Counted from the stretch's first letter, positions 33,177 through 44,249 are shown. The stretch: 64,000 nt of DNA from Allomuricauda sp. TY007 (GCF_010468565.1 NZ_WUEG01000004.1:255925-319924); one strand, 5' to 3'. Translations and numbers: made by a program. Notes: generated by a model not told the origin, from the letters alone.

Positions 33177-36100
33177 TTAGTTCCCAAAGTTGTACCGCAA
33201 CGTAAAGCCCGCATTGATGGTTGTTTGTGGAAATGCCGTGGAAACCGCAAACTCCGAGAAGGAATGATCGTAAAAGAACAGCGCATTCAAACTTTTGCTC
33301 AGGGCATAATCGGCCGTGAACTTGATGGACATTAATTTTTGCCCTGAAGTGATTTGGTTGTTGTCGATATCCAAATTACGGATTATGGTAATGTTGTCAC
33401 GAAGTGAAAGGTCCGCTTTTAGGTTCAAATCTCCTTTCAGCCTAGTTTTCTCGCCTCCGATATTGGTCACAAACTTTACATCCTTAAAGCGGTAACCAAG
33501 ACCCAACGTATATTCATTTCCATTGATTTCCGTCAACAAATTGTTGTCAAAACTCAAGGACAAGGTTCTACTGGTCCGTACTTCGGCCAAGAAACTAAAG
33601 GAGTTCTGCATTTCAAAATCCACCCGCATCAACGGACTGAACTCATCCGTAAGCACCACGTTATTGATCAGTGTTTTGGGGAGCAAATCCCCATTTTCTG
33701 GGTCGAATGTGGTGTTCTGGCGTTCCAAGTTGGTCTGGAACGAGTTCACACTATAGGCGGCACGATACCCATGACTCAAGGAGAAACGCTTGAATTTCTT
33801 CTTGAACCACCTATTCTTCATCAAACCTGTGTACTTAATGTTCCAGTTGGGGATTGGAATATCACGGAAGGCATCCATGTTTACACGTTCCACATCCTGC
33901 CCGGTATAGGCTGCGAAGAATGCGGGAAGCAATACTTCCTGTTGTGTTTTACCGTAACGTTCCGGGAAACCATCCTCATCCAATTCTCCTGGGCTCTCTC
34001 CCCTATCGGATACCAATCTGTTGGCGATGGTTATTCTATTTTGTTTGAATTGCTCAAAGGTTTCGGAATCGAACTCATCACTTTTATTGAAGACTGTTCC
34101 GATCATCACTGTGGAAATACTAAAGTTGCCCATTTCATTGATCAGTCCATTCTGTCCATTCATCCATTCTTCTGGACTGTAACTTTCTTGGGAGGAACTC
34201 ATATAATTTCTATCAGCACTCAAATCTATGGTCAAATCTTGGGTGGGCTGTGCCGTAGCGGTAATGTTCAATTGTTTGTTGGTGTTTTGCATAAACTGAC
34301 GGCTATACTCGGGATAATCGGTCAACCATCCCCTACGGGCCGCCTCGAATCGAATATCGGCCTGACTTCCGAACACAAAGCCCAAAGTTGGTCGGGTGGT
34401 CCCGATAAAACCAATGGATTGGGTATACCCTGGCAGTACGGTACCGCGGTTTTCGCTGTAATTTACATTTAACCGTTTTACCATGGTAACTATATCCACC
34501 AACGTATTAAAACCCTTACTTGTTTTTCTTGGTCCATCGGCAGCTTCACCATTTGCAGGATTACCCGCTTTATCCCTTCTAATAGCAGCTTGGTTTGCCG
34601 TCACTTTGCCATCACGCTTCTTCAGACCTAAAAAGTCGTAAAAACGTTGCATGCTCATATTGGCCGTTAAATTATGGGTGCTTGCATTTTGAACTGTATT
34701 GATATCCACTTTGGCCACCTCTCGCAATGCATCGCCCCCACGTTGCCAATCAAAATTACTGGTGTAGGTGTACTGTGCATTTATAAAATTTAGGAAGGGT
34801 ATCTTGCTAAAGGGCAGCTCGTAGTTCAACTGCATTTGTTGCGCATGTCTGTTGGGTTCGCCTATATCAAAAAATCCGTCCCAAAGGTCAAGTGCCTCGT
34901 TTATGCCAGAGTCGGGATTTTCATCCACATTAAAATAATTACGGACAATGTTATTGTTGGACGCGGTCAAATTCAACCGTAACGATTTTGTAATGCTATA
35001 ATTGAGGGCATATTGCCAGTTGAACAAATAATTTCGCTGTTGTAACAATGGTAATTCCAAAGCATCCACACCAGGTTCCAACACATCCCGATACCGTTGT
35101 TGGTTGAAGGAGCGGTTGTAATTGGCGTTTACCGAAAGACTTGTGGGCAGGGCATTGAAGTTCAAATCCTTTAACCATTGCCAGTACTTGCTCGTGAGCA
35201 TGGAATCTTTTTTGGCAAAAGGTGCTACGGGAGCAGGTCTAAAGTTATGATTGTACACAAATCCAGTAGAAACATTTTGATCTCTAAGTTCGGCCACTTC
35301 AAAATCCCTATGGTCGGTTTCGTTGTAGGAATAATTAAAGGTAAAGTTTTCCACGTCGAAGAAGTTTTCCTCGGCTTCCTCTCCTCTATTTTTTCGCACA
35401 CCGATCAAATTGATACTGGTACGTTTTGTATAATCCTCGGCTTGTTCCTCTATATCCTCTGCTTCTTCTGCCGTTGACGCAGCGGCTATCCTATCATCCA
35501 ACCTAAGATCGTCATATACGGGGTCGAACTCCGGGGTAATCAAGGTTTCAGAAATTCCATAATTGAACGGTAGCTGTAGGTTCCATTTTTTGGGAAACAA
35601 CTGCCCCACATTTACATTGGTCACCACATCGTAAGAAATGGCATCTTCCAAAGAACGCTCCGTAGGAGTTTGGTCAATGGAACCAAAGCCCGATGTGCTT
35701 CTGCTTCCTGTTGCCGTCACATTGGCAAAATCGGCCATGTTGGCGTCCAAAGCAGCGGTAGCGGCCCAACCTCCACTATTCTCGAGACCTGCCAAGCGAA
35801 GCTCATTGAACCATACTTCCCCACGCGCCGGAATATCATCAATGTTTTTGATACCGACCATCATACCACGAATACTTCCCAAAGATGGATTACCCCTGAT
35901 TCCTATTCGAACCCTTCCCAAGGTACGTGGAGCAAATTCATCCACAAGAACGGCCTCACCGTTCACAATTTCGTAGTATTTGATATCGTCCAAGGTCTGA
36001 TCCGATATCCCTTTGGATTTAACCTTGCCCAAATCGCTCAATGCGACATCAATTTCGTTTACATCGGGCCAAATCTCTTCTGCCGAAGATGCTCCAAAGG

Positions 36101-39100
36101 AAGTAAATTGAAGCGGCAACTCTATTTGATAGAAATTTTCGGAGAAATCGGTACCGATTCTTAGGAAACCGACCAACGGTGTATCACTGTCCGAGTAATC
36201 CGCATTGAATATTTTTTCGGCGTGCATAAACATTTTTAGGCGTTCGTACTGGCGTACATCGATGTTTACATTTTTGAATACCCCGCGAGCATCCTGAGAC
36301 TCCAAATTCTCTACCACAAAAGATAAAGACTGTTCATTTTGACGGATAATCGTGTTGTTGTTGTTCAATTGTTCACGTACCACTCCAGGGGGCAGTACAT
36401 AAGGTATGGGCTGCCTTCCGTAGTTTTCTTCAATGTTCACGGTATTCACATCGGTTACCGTGGCATCATCCGAAGGATCGTTGTCCACAGTGGGCTGTAA
36501 GGAGTTGGTATACGTTCTCCAATCGCCACGTACCAAATCCAAAGTTGCAAAACGCAGTACCATATCATCCGAAAACCCGGTCATGTACATTCTCATGAAG
36601 CTAATTGACCTAAAATCGGCAATCCCGCCCACGGCATCGGTGAAATCGCTCAATGGAATTTTATATTGAATCCATCTACGGTTCAATTGTGTACCGTTTG
36701 GCAGTGTTGGTGTTTGCCCTTCGCGGATATCGGTTACATATTGATCGTCGATAGTGGTATTGGGCTTTATCTGAATACGGTATTCATAGTAACTGTTCAC
36801 CGTGTTCATGGTCAAATCCCTGTCAATATCTTCTACATCGGGCAAAGTTGTGGAACCTCTGTTGGTATTTGTTACGGAAACCGGTGAATTTCCTTGGGTA
36901 TTATTGAAATCAAAATAACGTTCTAAGATACCACCCTCTCTGTTCAAATAATATTGATAGTTATCCAAAGCAGGGTCTTCCGCCGGACCATTATAAATTG
37001 CAGCCTCTTGGGCGTCGCCGTAGCCATCCAGACCAAGGTCTTGAGCTGTTCTGTTGGCCTCATCGGCATCAAAGGCATATACTAAAGATTGGGTCGATGG
37101 CACTTGGCCCCAGGCGGTTTCCCTTGGCACTTCGTTGTTCGTGCTTGCGGGAAGTCCGTTTTCATATTGCTTACGGCCATCTTTTAGGATATCTTCGGAG
37201 ATATTGCCTAAATTAAGCACCAGTTCCCCGGCGTTGGCATCGGTTGTTTCTCCATCAATATAGGGATCCAACACCCAAAACTGAACAAATTCCACGTTGG
37301 ATTGTTCAAAGTTGGTACTGCTCAAGGGTCTCATAATACCGCCCCACTTGGCATCTGGGGTTTCGGATTCAAAACTTGGATTGGCATTGTAGGGCCCTTT
37401 TTCATTTGGGTAATACACAATATCCAGTGTGCTCTGCACCTGCGTCTGTCCTTGGGCAATATCGGTTTCGGTAAACACCTCATCAATAAAAACCCTACGT
37501 GTCGAGTTCAGGGAAATATCGTTGTCCGACAATCCTGATGGTCTCTGATTCGTATAAAAAATAGGGTCTATAGTGTACCATGCCATTTTTGCACGCTCAT
37601 AGCCCACATCAATCCCTGTTCTATCATCTATAAACTCAACTGGAGGACTGGCCAAGGTCCATCCCAATGAGGAACGGATATCGATTAAGGCCTGTGCTCC
37701 TTCAAAATCATCCAAATAGGTGGTGGTTTCCCCTCGAAAATCAGCATTTTTAGGTGAATTGGGCTTTAAAAAAGCCACTTCGCCCCTCAACGAGAGATTG
37801 GAGGGCACATCTGTATCAATATTTGGCAACTTATTGACCAATCTTGTCAAGAATGGTATTTCGGTACTGAAATTTCCGTTCAGACCAAAAATAGTATTGT
37901 TGACGGGCTCAATCCCGTAGTTTGATTTTTGGGTAAGGGGACGCTCGTTTAAGTTGAGCAGCGTACCGCCCAAAACAAATTTATCATTGAACTTATGTTC
38001 TACATTGACCCCGGCAAATCGCCGTGTCTGTTGACCAAATACAGCATTGTTCTCTACAGAAATATTGATAGGGGTATTGGATGCCTCCAAACTTGGATCC
38101 AAAAGTTGAACCGTTCCTGCTTGATAGTTCACCGTATAATCGATACCTTCTTGCAATTGGCGCCCCCCTGCGGTAACAGTAACGGAACCTTGTGGCACAT
38201 TAAAAGCCCCGATGGGAATACCATTATTGGATTGTGAAGTATACCGCCCTTTGATTTGGAATCGGTTTTTTTCCGCATTTTGCAACGAAGCCGCCTTGGT
38301 CTTGGCATACATGTTCCGGAATACGTAACGCCTTTGGTTGGGATTGTACCCTTGGTCGTTATCCACATCGTAAACTCCGCCTCCCAATTTCTCAAAAAGG
38401 TATTCTCCAAAGGGTTCTACCTTGGTAAAAATAATTCGTCCCGATTGGGAATCCACCGTAATCCCCTCAACATAGTCAAAAAATCCATCCCCGCCTGGTT
38501 GTACATCATTATAGGTGTTCAAACGGTCCAAATTGAACACATTGAGCAATATCTGATCTTCCAAGCCCGAGGGCCAACCTGCGTTGGGGTCTACTGGCGT
38601 AATATAGTTTCGTGGTGTTGGGTCGGAATAAAGGATGTTCAACTTAAAATCCTCTTGATTCAATTGATAGGCCCCTGTGGAATAGATGTTTTTCATCATC
38701 AAATCCCAAATAGGGTCCTCTACATTGGTAATGTTACTTTTCAGTAATTTTAAGACCAATGAATTATTTTCAACAAAACTTGTGTTAACCGAAACCGATG
38801 TCGCATCAACCCCACCATTGGCAAACTCACCTACCTGATAAACCTCACCATTGTAGGTATACTGAAAAGCTACTCCCAGTACCTCATCGTTGCTCAAACT
38901 CTGACTTAGGGAGATATATCCCAATTGGGAATCGAACTCATAATCCCTTCCTGCCTCAAGTTTTCTGGCGTTTTCAAGAATTGCATAATCAAAACCTTGG
39001 TTTACGGTATACCCTGGAATATTGAACCCGGATTCCACCGTGGCAATATCCCGAATAGCTGGTGTTAGCGCACCACTTCCTATTTGATTGGGGTCGTAAG

Positions 39101-40280
39101 CATTGGCCCCGTTCTGCGGAAGTCCGCTTACCACGGCCTGGGCATTGAAAAACCCGGCAGGGTCACCGTTGTTGACACCGATACGGGTATTATCCGAAAT
39201 GGCCTCTCCCAAATCCTGAATGGCCACAACATTTCTAACGTTCTGTGTTTGTTGGTTTCGGTTGGTCACCCAGACCTCCAAACGTGTAATTTGCACTTGC
39301 GTTTGAATGAATGGATAGAACTCCAAAGCGCGATCGTAATTATCCCGGAAATAATGGGCCAAGAAAAAGTGCCTATCCTCATCGTAATCCAATGCGGTCA
39401 AGGAAAATTCGTTTACAGTTCCTCCACCTTGGGCAACCACGGTGTTGTTTTGTGATCTTTGCTCGGAAAAAACCGCGGTAACCGTTGTTTTTCCAAACTG
39501 AAGTTGTGTTTTCACCCCGAACAAGCTCTGTGCACCTGTAATCAATGAACTGTTGAGCGGCATACTTACGTTACCCACTTCAATTTTTTGAAGAATATCA
39601 TCCTCGGTCGGGGTATAATCGAGTTTTACCAAATTCTGAAAATCGAATGTGGCTTCGGTATCATAATTTGCGGTAACCTGAAGACGCTCGCCTACTTTTC
39701 CCAATAAACTCAAACTGATACGCTGATCAAAATCAAAAGAAAGATTGGTTCTGTTCCTGGGAGATAGTGCTGGGTTATCGTTCTTTTGCCATAAAATCCC
39801 CAAATCCATCGCAACCGACCCTTGTGGGATTACTTCAATGGTATTCCCTCCAAAAATGGTCTCAAAAAAGTTACTGTTCACGTAAAAATTGGGCAACAGG
39901 TTTCTTCTTGCTTCTTCACTCCCTTCTTTCTTCCCTGCATAGGCATCTGCCTTTTGCTTAAAGTAGGATTTCATTTGTTCCTTTTCAACAAGGTCGTAGT
40001 ACTGTTCCGGGGTAAGAATTACGGGGTAGTTGACATTAAAATCCCCTATGCTCTCTCTGTAAACGTACGTATTGGTTTTGGGGTCGTAGGTGTATTTTGC
40101 AACAATACTATCAGGGTTTTCCATGATAAGGCGACCAAGCTCTACACCTGTTTTTACAGAATCCTGAGCCTGTTCGTTGGTTTCCTGTGCCATTATTGTA
40201 GCTATGGACAGCAAACAAACAACAAAGAATATGTACTTAAAGCGTGTTGGTTTAAGTATTGGTTTTGCCCCTTTTTTCAA
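33177..40280 (-). CDS. sprA: SprA, outer-membrane translocon of the type IX secretion system
   Basis: A 2,367-residue protein. It forms the giant outer-membrane beta-barrel through which T9SS cargo leaves the cell. The signal segment (about 14-32) ends ATIMAQ and the sequence carries many barrel strands and loops; recognisable SprA blocks include the early LLPNFYVNSNFFETIFGG region and the C-terminal FTLRYNFGN. The only usable start is the TTG at 40278-40280, since an in-frame stop lies just upstream and no ATG precedes the signal; TTG starts are uncommon. It begins five bases after the ruvA stop, with maeB further upstream, so it is the last gene of maeB-ruvA-sprA. The size matches the family (about 2,300-2,500). 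Confidence 0.95.
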   Translation of the reverse strand: MKKGAKPILKPTRFKYIFFVVCLLSIATIMAQETNEQAQDSVKTGVELGRLIMENPDSIVAKYTYDPKTNTYVYRESIGDFNVNYPVILTPEQYYDLVEKEQMKSYFKQKADAYAGKKEGSEEARRNLLPNFYVNSNFFETIFGGNTIEVIPQGSVAMDLGILWQKNDNPALSPRNRTNLSFDFDQRISLSLLGKVGERLQVTANYDTEATFDFQNLVKLDYTPTEDDILQKIEVGNVSMPLNSSLITGAQSLFGVKTQLQFGKTTVTAVFSEQRSQNNTVVAQGGGTVNEFSLTALDYDEDRHFFLAHYFRDNYDRALEFYPFIQTQVQITRLEVWVTNRNQQTQNVRNVVAIQDLGEAISDNTRIGVNNGDPAGFFNAQAVVSGLPQNGANAYDPNQIGSGALTPAIRDIATVESGFNIPGYTVNQGFDYAILENARKLEAGRDYEFDSQLGYISLSQSLSNDEVLGVAFQYTYNGEVYQVGEFANGGVDATSVSVNTSFVENNSLVLKLLKSNITNVEDPIWDLMMKNIYSTGAYQLNQEDFKLNILYSDPTPRNYITPVDPNAGWPSGLEDQILLNVFNLDRLNTYNDVQPGGDGFFDYVEGITVDSQSGRIIFTKVEPFGEYLFEKLGGGVYDVDNDQGYNPNQRRYVFRNMYAKTKAASLQNAEKNRFQIKGRYTSQSNNGIPIGAFNVPQGSVTVTAGGRQLQEGIDYTVNYQAGTVQLLDPSLEASNTPINISVENNAVFGQQTRRFAGVNVEHKFNDKFVLGGTLLNLNERPLTQKSNYGIEPVNNTIFGLNGNFSTEIPFLTRLVNKLPNIDTDVPSNLSLRGEVAFLKPNSPKNADFRGETTTYLDDFEGAQALIDIRSSLGWTLASPPVEFIDDRTGIDVGYERAKMAWYTIDPIFYTNQRPSGLSDNDISLNSTRRVFIDEVFTETDIAQGQTQVQSTLDIVYYPNEKGPYNANPSFESETPDAKWGGIMRPLSSTNFEQSNVEFVQFWVLDPYIDGETTDANAGELVLNLGNISEDILKDGRKQYENGLPASTNNEVPRETAWGQVPSTQSLVYAFDADEANRTAQDLGLDGYGDAQEAAIYNGPAEDPALDNYQYYLNREGGILERYFDFNNTQGNSPVSVTNTNRGSTTLPDVEDIDRDLTMNTVNSYYEYRIQIKPNTTIDDQYVTDIREGQTPTLPNGTQLNRRWIQYKIPLSDFTDAVGGIADFRSISFMRMYMTGFSDDMVLRFATLDLVRGDWRTYTNSLQPTVDNDPSDDATVTDVNTVNIEENYGRQPIPYVLPPGVVREQLNNNNTIIRQNEQSLSFVVENLESQDARGVFKNVNIDVRQYERLKMFMHAEKIFNADYSDSDTPLVGFLRIGTDFSENFYQIELPLQFTSFGASSAEEIWPDVNEIDVALSDLGKVKSKGISDQTLDDIKYYEIVNGEAVLVDEFAPRTLGRVRIGIRGNPSLGSIRGMMVGIKNIDDIPARGEVWFNELRLAGLENSGGWAATAALDANMADFANVTATGSRSTSGFGSIDQTPTERSLEDAISYDVVTNVNVGQLFPKKWNLQLPFNYGISETLITPEFDPVYDDLRLDDRIAAASTAEEAEDIEEQAEDYTKRTSINLIGVRKNRGEEAEENFFDVENFTFNYSYNETDHRDFEVAELRDQNVSTGFVYNHNFRPAPVAPFAKKDSMLTSKYWQWLKDLNFNALPTSLSVNANYNRSFNQQRYRDVLEPGVDALELPLLQQRNYLFNWQYALNYSITKSLRLNLTASNNNIVRNYFNVDENPDSGINEALDLWDGFFDIGEPNRHAQQMQLNYELPFSKIPFLNFINAQYTYTSNFDWQRGGDALREVAKVDINTVQNASTHNLTANMSMQRFYDFLGLKKRDGKVTANQAAIRRDKAGNPANGEAADGPRKTSKGFNTLVDIVTMVKRLNVNYSENRGTVLPGYTQSIGFIGTTRPTLGFVFGSQADIRFEAARRGWLTDYPEYSRQFMQNTNKQLNITATAQPTQDLTIDLSADRNYMSSSQESYSPEEWMNGQNGLINEMGNFSISTVMIGTVFNKSDEFDSETFEQFKQNRITIANRLVSDRGESPGELDEDGFPERYGKTQQEVLLPAFFAAYTGQDVERVNMDAFRDIPIPNWNIKYTGLMKNRWFKKKFKRFSLSHGYRAAYSVNSFQTNLERQNTTFDPENGDLLPKTLINNVVLTDEFSPLMRVDFEMQNSFSFLAEVRTSRTLSLSFDNNLLTEINGNEYTLGLGYRFKDVKFVTNIGGEKTRLKGDLNLKADLSLRDNITIIRNLDIDNNQITSGQKLMSIKFTADYALSKSLNALFFYDHSFSEFAVSTAFPQTTINAGFTLRYNFGN

Positions 40281-40285
40281 ACTAG

Positions 40286-40867
40286 TTACAAATTTTTCAG
40301 CGCCAGTTTAATAATGTTCTCTACGCTTAGCGAAGTATCTTGGGAAACTACCTTGTCCACCACCTTTTCAGATTGCTTTCTGGTAAAACCAAGAACCTCT
40401 AATGCAGATAACGCTTCTTCTTTATTTGTATTGTTTGATTGTTGTGAAACTTCGCCCATGTCGTAGACTTTTAAAATCTTATCCTTCAAATCCAAGATTA
40501 CACGCTGGGCCGTTTTGGCGCCAATCCCTTTTACAGACTGGATTGTGGGCACATCTCCATTGGCTATGGCATCCCTGACATCGGATGGGGACAAGGAGGA
40601 TAACATGGTTCGTGCAGTGCTTGCCCCGACCCCTGAAACCGATATCAATAAACGGAAGACTTCGCGTTCGGCACGCTCGGCAAATCCGAACAGGGTATGG
40701 GAGTCTTCTTTGATCAATAATTCGGTGTAAATAAATATATTTTCCTCGTCCAGAAGCTGGGAAAAGGTGTGCAACGAAATGTTTAAAAAATACCCAACCC
40801 CATTGCACTCCACAATGGCATAGGTTGGATTTTTCTCTACTAGCTTTCCTCTTAAGTGGGTAATCAT
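40286..40867 (-). CDS. ruvA: Holliday junction branch-migration protein RuvA
   Basis: A 193-residue DNA-binding subunit of the RuvAB complex. The order is an N-terminal OB-fold (about 1-62, MITHLRGKLVEKNPTYAIVECNGVGYFLNIS), two helix-hairpin-helix motifs (about 70-85, ISVSGVGASTARTML; 106-121, SVKGIGAKTAQRVILDL), and a flexible C-terminal domain that binds RuvB (from about 145). The length is normal. ruvB is encoded 6 kb away at 46676-47698. It lies 21 bases after maeB and 5 before sprA, an arrangement that mixes repair, metabolism and secretion in one probable operon. Confidence 0.97.
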   Translation of the reverse strand: MITHLRGKLVEKNPTYAIVECNGVGYFLNISLHTFSQLLDEENIFIYTELLIKEDSHTLFGFAERAEREVFRLLISVSGVGASTARTMLSSLSPSDVRDAIANGDVPTIQSVKGIGAKTAQRVILDLKDKILKVYDMGEVSQQSNNTNKEEALSALEVLGFTRKQSEKVVDKVVSQDTSLSVENIIKLALKNL

Positions 40868-40888
40868 AAAAATCAGTTTGACCAGGAG

Positions 40889-43186
40889 TTACTCCCCTTG
40901 CATTTTGGCTTTTCTTCGTTTCTCCCGCTCTTGGGCATCAATCACGGCCACGGCGGCCATATTCACCATTTCGTCCACGCTGGCGCCCAACTGTAAAATA
41001 TGGGCAGCTCTGGTGAGCCCCACCATTATTGGACCAATGGAATCCGCATTGTTCAAGCCCTTCAAGAGTTTGTAGGTGATGTTGGCGGACTCCAGATTCG
41101 GGAAAACCAAAGTATTTACTTTCTTCCCGGATATTTTGGAGAACGGGAAGTTTTTGCTACTCATTTCAGGATCCAATGCAAAGTCAGTCTGAATCTCTCC
41201 ATCAACCACCAAATCTGGGTTTCTTTCGTGTAAAATTTTCACGGCTTCCCGTACTTTTTTGGCATGTGGATGACTCGATGACCCAAAGTTCGCATAGGAC
41301 AACAAGGCCATTACAGGATTGAAACCAAAGGTTTTGGCCACATTGGCCGTCATTTGCGCAATCTCGGCCAACTCCTCCGCATTGGGGTCTATGTTGATAG
41401 AAGTATCCGCCAAAAAGAGCGGCCCTCTGTCCGTTATCATAATATTTACCGTACTCGCATTTTTTACATTCTTGGCCCTACCCAAAACTTCAAACACGGG
41501 ACGAAGCACTTTGGGATACGATCTTGAGTATCCGGAAATCATACCGTCAGCATCTCCTTCCTTGAGCATCATGGCGCCAAAATAATTACGTTTGCCCATG
41601 TTTACCCGAGCACTATATTTGGTCTCACCCTTTCTTTTTCTCAGTTCCCAAAGTTTTAAGGCATATTTGGTCCTCATCTTACTGAATTCATCGGAGCGAG
41701 GGTCTATAATGGGGACTTCAGCATCAAATTCGAGTTCCTTCTTTAAATTTTCTATGGTTTCCTTATTTCCTAAAAGGATTGGGATACCTATACCCTCATC
41801 ATGAACGATTTGGGCCGCTTTCATCACATCCAAAAGTTCAGCTTCAGCAAAAACAATGCGTTTTGGGTTTACTTTGGCCCTATTGTGAAGCAAACGGACA
41901 ACTTTGTTGTCATTACCCGATCTTTGGTAAAGCTCCTCTTCATACTTTGCCCAATCTTGTATGGGGAATTTCGCCACGCCACTGTCCATGGCCGCTTTGG
42001 CCACAGCAGGTGGAATTTTGGTGATTAAACGGGGATCAAATGGTTTTGGAATGATGTAATCACGTCCAAAGGTCAACCTAGTGGCATCGTAAGCAATATT
42101 TACCTGTTCCGGCACGGGTTCACGGGTCAAATCGGCCAAGGCCCTTACTGCGGCCATTTTCATTTCCTCGTTGATTTTGGTTGCCCGCACATCCAAAGCC
42201 CCTCTAAAAATAAAAGGAAAGCCCAACACATTGTTCACCTGGTTGGGATGGTCGGAACGGCCTGTTGCCATAATAATGTCGTCCCTGGTCTTCATGGCCA
42301 AATCGTACTCAATCTCAGGGTTAGGATTTGCCATGGCAAAAACAATGGGGTTTTCGGCCATGGAATTCAGCATTTCGGGGGAAACAATGTCGGCAATGGA
42401 TAGTCCAATGAACACATCGGAATCTTTCATGGCTTCTTCCAAAGTGTCAATCTTCCGATCGGTGGCAAATTCTTTTTTCTCTTCACTCAGGGTTTCCCTG
42501 TCGCTCCGTATTACTCCCTTGCTGTCCAGCATCACAATGTTTTCTGCCTTGGCACCAAAGGCCTTGTACAAGCGTGTACAGGAAACGGCCGCTGCTCCTG
42601 CTCCGCTCACCACAATTCTGACTTCCTCTATCTTTTTATCGGCAATTTCCAAGGCATTCAACAAAGCGGCGGCGGAAATGATCGCGGTTCCGTGCTGATC
42701 GTCGTGCATTACAGGGATATCAAGTTCCTCCTTCAATCTACGTTCAATCTCAAATGCTTCGGGGGCCTTGATGTCTTCCAAATTGATGCCCCCAAAGGTT
42801 GGAGCTATCGTCTTAACAGTCTCGATGAATCTATCCACATCCTTGGTGTCAAGTTCAATATCAATTCCGTCGATATCGGCAAAAATCTTGAATAGCAAAC
42901 TCTTCCCTTCCATAACTGGTTTAGAGGCTTCCGGTCCAATATCCCCCAAGCCCAAAACTGCGGTTCCGTTGGAGATTACGGCAACAATATTGCCTTTTGC
43001 GGTGTACTTGTACACATCATCCTTGTTCTTTTCAATCTCCAAACAAGGTTCGGCCACCCCCGGGGAATAAGCCAATGCCAGGTCCCTTTGTGTAGAATAA
43101 GGCTTTGTTGGTACAATTTTTATTTTTCCCGGTTGTGGTTTTGCGTGGTAGAGTAACGCTTCCCTTCTTTGTTTTTCCTTGCTCAT
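40889..43186 (-). CDS. maeB: NADP-dependent malic enzyme with C-terminal phosphotransacetylase-like domain
   Basis: A 765-residue MaeB-type enzyme that oxidatively decarboxylates malate to pyruvate, making NADPH. The N-terminal malic domain (about 1-430) has YSPGVAEPCLEI, GDIGPEASKPVMEGK and the nucleotide-binding VVSGAGAAAVSC; the C-terminal half (about 430-760) resembles phosphate acetyltransferase (MGKRNYFGAMMLKEGDADGM), which in MaeB enzymes regulates rather than catalyses. The architecture is the standard one. It starts with ATG at 43186 and heads maeB-ruvA-sprA. A TAGTTTTG box is 90 bases upstream (43276-43283) without a clear partner. Confidence 0.96.
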   Translation of the reverse strand: MSKEKQRREALLYHAKPQPGKIKIVPTKPYSTQRDLALAYSPGVAEPCLEIEKNKDDVYKYTAKGNIVAVISNGTAVLGLGDIGPEASKPVMEGKSLLFKIFADIDGIDIELDTKDVDRFIETVKTIAPTFGGINLEDIKAPEAFEIERRLKEELDIPVMHDDQHGTAIISAAALLNALEIADKKIEEVRIVVSGAGAAAVSCTRLYKAFGAKAENIVMLDSKGVIRSDRETLSEEKKEFATDRKIDTLEEAMKDSDVFIGLSIADIVSPEMLNSMAENPIVFAMANPNPEIEYDLAMKTRDDIIMATGRSDHPNQVNNVLGFPFIFRGALDVRATKINEEMKMAAVRALADLTREPVPEQVNIAYDATRLTFGRDYIIPKPFDPRLITKIPPAVAKAAMDSGVAKFPIQDWAKYEEELYQRSGNDNKVVRLLHNRAKVNPKRIVFAEAELLDVMKAAQIVHDEGIGIPILLGNKETIENLKKELEFDAEVPIIDPRSDEFSKMRTKYALKLWELRKRKGETKYSARVNMGKRNYFGAMMLKEGDADGMISGYSRSYPKVLRPVFEVLGRAKNVKNASTVNIMITDRGPLFLADTSINIDPNAEELAEIAQMTANVAKTFGFNPVMALLSYANFGSSSHPHAKKVREAVKILHERNPDLVVDGEIQTDFALDPEMSSKNFPFSKISGKKVNTLVFPNLESANITYKLLKGLNNADSIGPIMVGLTRAAHILQLGASVDEMVNMAAVAVIDAQEREKRRKAKMQGE

Positions 43187-43275
43187 ATTGTCGAAAATGA
43201 ATTGGTAAAGTTAGGGTATTCCAAGGTTTTATAGGGAGATCTATAACAATCAATTTTTTATTGACGTCTTACATA

Positions 43276-43283
43276 CAAAACTA
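43276..43283 (-). promoter_or_regulatory. Candidate -7 box upstream of maeB
   Basis: TAGTTTTG on the minus strand matches TAnnTTTG, 90 bases before the maeB ATG. No TTTG or TTG at 17-23 bases upstream was found, so this is only a candidate. The 43187-43352 gap holds no other feature I can recognise. Confidence 0.3.
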
Positions 43284-43352
43284 ACGGTCTTTCAACTCGT
43301 TGATTTTGTTTTCAATATAAATATGAACAAAAATTCAAACTAGGCTGTCCAT

Positions 43353-44249
43353 TTATTTTTTAATAAATTCAACATTACGTTTAAGGCCGGACAGTTTTGT
43401 TCTTTTTACCGCTGATTTTTTGAAGATTTTTTTAAAGACATCTTCCGTAATCTCTTCCCAATCCTTTTTGGTGTAGGACAATAATTCTGGGTTTGGGTCA
43501 AAAAGGGGTTCGCTATGCGATTTGGAAAAACGGTTCCATGGGCACACATCTTGGCAAACATCGCAACCAAACATCCAATCATCCAATTTACCATCAAATT
43601 CGGAGGGGATTTCGTTCTTTAATTCAATAGTGAGGTATGATATGCACTTGCTTCCATCCACCACATAAGGTTGTACAATGGCGTCGGTTGGGCAAGCATC
43701 TATACAGGCAGTACAGGTTCCGCAGTGATCGGTTACGGGAGTATCGTATTCCAGGTCCAGGTCCACGATCAGTTCGGCTATAAAATAAAAAGAGCCCACT
43801 TGCTGGGTAAGCAGGTTACTGTGCTTGCCGATCCAACCCAGACCACTTTTTGCGGCCCAAGCTTTGTCCAGAACAGGTGCAGAATCCACAAAGGCTCGCC
43901 CATGAACTTCTCCGATTTCTTCTTGAATAAAGTGGAGCAGGCTTTTGAGTTTATCCTTTATCACAAAGTGATAATCCATGCCATAGGCATATTTGGAAAT
44001 TTTATAGGAATCCGGGTTTTGTTGTTTGGAAGGAAAATAATTCAACAGCAATGAAATCACCGATTTGGAACCCTCTACCAATTTTGTTGGGTCCAGTCGT
44101 TTGTCAAAATGGTTTTCCATGTACTGCATTTCGCCATGCATGTTCTGGTTGAGCCATTTCTCCAAACGGGGCGCTTCTTCTTCCAAAAATTCGGCCTTTG
44201 AAACACCACACGACAAAAAACCGAGGCGCTTGGCTTCGGTCTTAATCAT
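43353..44249 (-). CDS. queG: Epoxyqueuosine reductase QueG
   Basis: A 298-residue cobalamin- and Fe-S-dependent enzyme that reduces epoxyqueuosine to queuosine in tRNA. Two ferredoxin-type 4Fe-4S motifs are visible: [13 protein letters not shown] and, with [12 protein letters not shown], the second cluster; the N-terminal cobalamin-binding region contains SYLLN-like [11 protein letters not shown] and the sequence [26 protein letters not shown] characteristic of QueG. Start is the ATG at 44247-44249; nine further codons upstream are in frame but less likely. In many flavobacteria queG neighbours ruvB; here the cupin/TetR/cytochrome block lies between them. Confidence 0.95.
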   Translation of the reverse strand: MIKTEAKRLGFLSCGVSKAEFLEEEAPRLEKWLNQNMHGEMQYMENHFDKRLDPTKLVEGSKSVISLLLNYFPSKQQNPDSYKISKYAYGMDYHFVIKDKLKSLLHFIQEEIGEVHGRAFVDSAPVLDKAWAAKSGLGWIGKHSNLLTQQVGSFYFIAELIVDLDLEYDTPVTDHCGTCTACIDACPTDAIVQPYVVDGSKCISYLTIELKNEIPSEFDGKLDDWMFGCDVCQDVCPWNRFSKSHSEPLFDPNPELLSYTKKDWEEITEDVFKKIFKKSAVKRTKLSGLKRNVEFIKK

